5,874 nucleotides of DNA, taken from Dehalococcoidia bacterium (GTDB lineage: Bacteria; Chloroflexota; Dehalococcoidia; JACVQG01). The stretch's first letter is position 1. Each line of letters begins with the position of its first letter. Below the pieces are notes generated by a model. It had not been told where the DNA came from. It saw only the letters and a program-made list of their open reading frames with translations, and did not search any database. The stretch covers positions 1 to 5,874 of the forward strand of contig JACVQG010000151.1 of the NCBI GenBank assembly GCA_015661045.1. Direction: 5' to 3'. Shown piece by piece: positions 4,820-5,874 of this stretch. The position numbers and the translations under genes are program-made.

Positions 4820-5874
4820 TTGCTTCTTACCGAAAAACAAAAAGCCCTTCAGCTAAATATACGAAAAAATGTTCAGAAGATGCTCGTCCCCAGGGCCGAT
4901 GACATCGACCGTAGCAACAAGTTTCCTCTTGATATTGTAAAGGCTTTCATAAAAGAGGGTTACATGAAAACCCTGGCCCCTAAAGAATACGGCGGCCTGG
5001 AGTGGAGCACCCTGGAATTCAATCTGCTTGTCGAGGAGATTTCAAAAGCATCGGGCAGTATGCCGAGGCCCAGAAAAAGAAATACATCACCTGGCTCGTC
5101 AACGGCGCCATAGCCAACTTCGCCTCCAGTTCCGAACCGCACGGCGGCACCGACATGGGTGGTATAAAGACTACAGCCGTGCTCAAAGGCGACTACTATA
5201 TCCTTAACGGAGATAAGTATTACCTGGAGCCAGCTACCCACGCCGACTTCTTTCATGTTTTCGCTAAAACCGAACCCGAGAAGCGAAGCCGGGGCATCTC
5301 CTGCTTTATTGTAGAAAGAAACTTCCCAGGTGTCAGCATTGGCAAAGAAGCAGAACCGGTGGGACTTCGGGGCGCTGGACTGGCCGAACTTCTGCTACGC
5401 GATGCTAAAATTCCGGCAGAAAATCTGCTTGGTCCCCTTAATAGCGGTGTAAGGATAGCCCGGGGAGGACTCGACCAGGCCGGGGCTGTCGCAGGTATCC
5501 CTCTGGGACTCTCTCAATCGGCCCTGGATATGGCCCTCGACTATTCCGTATCGCGCATAGCTTTTGATAAGCCTATCGCATCCTTCCAGAGCGTCAATTT
5601 TACACTGGTGGATATGGCTATCAAGGTTGAAGCCGCCCGGTCTATGGCATACAGAGCAGCAGCCATCGCCGATAGCGGACAGGCTGACACCAAGTTTTTC
5701 GAGATGTCCAGCACCTTCGCTAATATGGTCTCATACGAGGTAGTTGACCGCGCTATAGAAATATTCGGCGGCCATGCGATATTAGATATGTGGCATCCCA
5801 TGACACGAGTATGGCGGGATGCTCATTCCAACTACGGAGCCGGGGGGACTACGAATTTAAGGCGAATGGTCATC
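4820..5874 (+). pseudogene. Acyl-CoA dehydrogenase family gene, frame-disrupted near 5056-5061, 3' end outside the window
   Basis: FAD flavoprotein family that oxidises acyl-CoA thioesters to enoyl-CoA. Residues 1-80 (4820-5059) form the N-terminal helical domain, with TLAPKEYGGLEW (51-62) and VEEISKASGS (71-80); this frame then runs into an unrelated tail ending at 5113. Homology resumes one frame over at YAEAQKKKYITWLVNG (from 5059) and stays open to the right edge. Recognisable parts are SSEPHGGTD (FAD/substrate loop), YYILNGDKYY, VGLRGAG, IPAENLLG, the helix SRIAFDKPIASFQ and EIFGGHAILDMW. Between the two halves the family normally has about 17-20 more residues, so a deletion of roughly 55 bp (length 3n+1) fits better than a single-base slip. 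The usual catalytic Glu in EGTSEIQ is replaced: the window ends in GGTTNLRRMVI. The ITN segment is also altered (YYLEPAT). It probably makes only a 97-residue fragment. A sequencing or assembly error remains possible. Confidence 0.85.

Noticed and set aside
4960..5801. Minus-strand open frames of 98 codons (4960-5256) and 86 codons (5541-5801) under the acyl-CoA dehydrogenase gene
   Set aside because: They are antisense to clearly recognisable acyl-CoA dehydrogenase sequence and have no ribosome-binding site or family pattern of their own.
1..5874. CRISPR array, insertion sequence or complete mobile element
   Set aside because: No regularly spaced repeats, transposase, integrase or long terminal inverted repeats are visible. 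The only repeat pair is the tRNA-derived 17-mer.

Overview
The window comes from a bacterium of moderate GC content. Its taxonomy cannot be settled without a search. The mix of a lipoprotein-type LivK-like binding protein, an acyl-CoA dehydrogenase, a cobalamin-type radical SAM protein and frequent TTG starts resembles anaerobic Chloroflexota (Dehalococcoidia-like) or similar environmental anaerobes. That is an inference, not a demonstrated assignment. The gene content is chromosomal, and no complete mobile element is present.

Layout. Positions 1-2004 hold a minus-strand pair transcribed leftward: a B12-binding-domain radical SAM protein (514-2004), followed after 9 bp by the N-terminal part of a lipoprotein-anchored LivK-type substrate-binding protein (1-504), which is cut by the window edge. 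A 145-bp divergent intergenic region (2005-2149) holds a near-consensus leftward promoter, a plausible rightward promoter, and a small dyad between their -35 boxes. Rightward lie two GT4-type glycosyltransferases (2150-3313 and 3310-4527) that overlap by 4 bp. The 292-bp gap 4528-4819 holds a tRNA-Gly(TCC) on the minus strand, a 17-nt duplicated piece of that tRNA 62 bp away, and a GC-rich hairpin. From 4820 to the right edge runs an acyl-CoA dehydrogenase gene whose reading frame is broken near 5056-5061.

How the genes may work together. The two glycosyltransferases form a translationally coupled unit that probably builds a cell-envelope glycolipid or polysaccharide. The divergent radical SAM gene may modify a lipid, glycan or other small molecule, but its substrate cannot be read from sequence. 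The binding protein may belong to a branched-chain amino acid/amide/carboxylate ABC importer encoded beyond the left edge. The acyl-CoA dehydrogenase is a separate unit with its own promoter and strong ribosome-binding site, and appears to be a pseudogene.

The most noteworthy observations are the frame-breaking deletion in the acyl-CoA dehydrogenase together with its missing catalytic glutamate, the tRNA-fragment duplication beside tRNA-Gly (a possible attachment-site scar), the arranged divergent promoter region, and the unusual E-x10-E motif of the second glycosyltransferase. I see no convincing evidence of an undescribed multi-gene system here.
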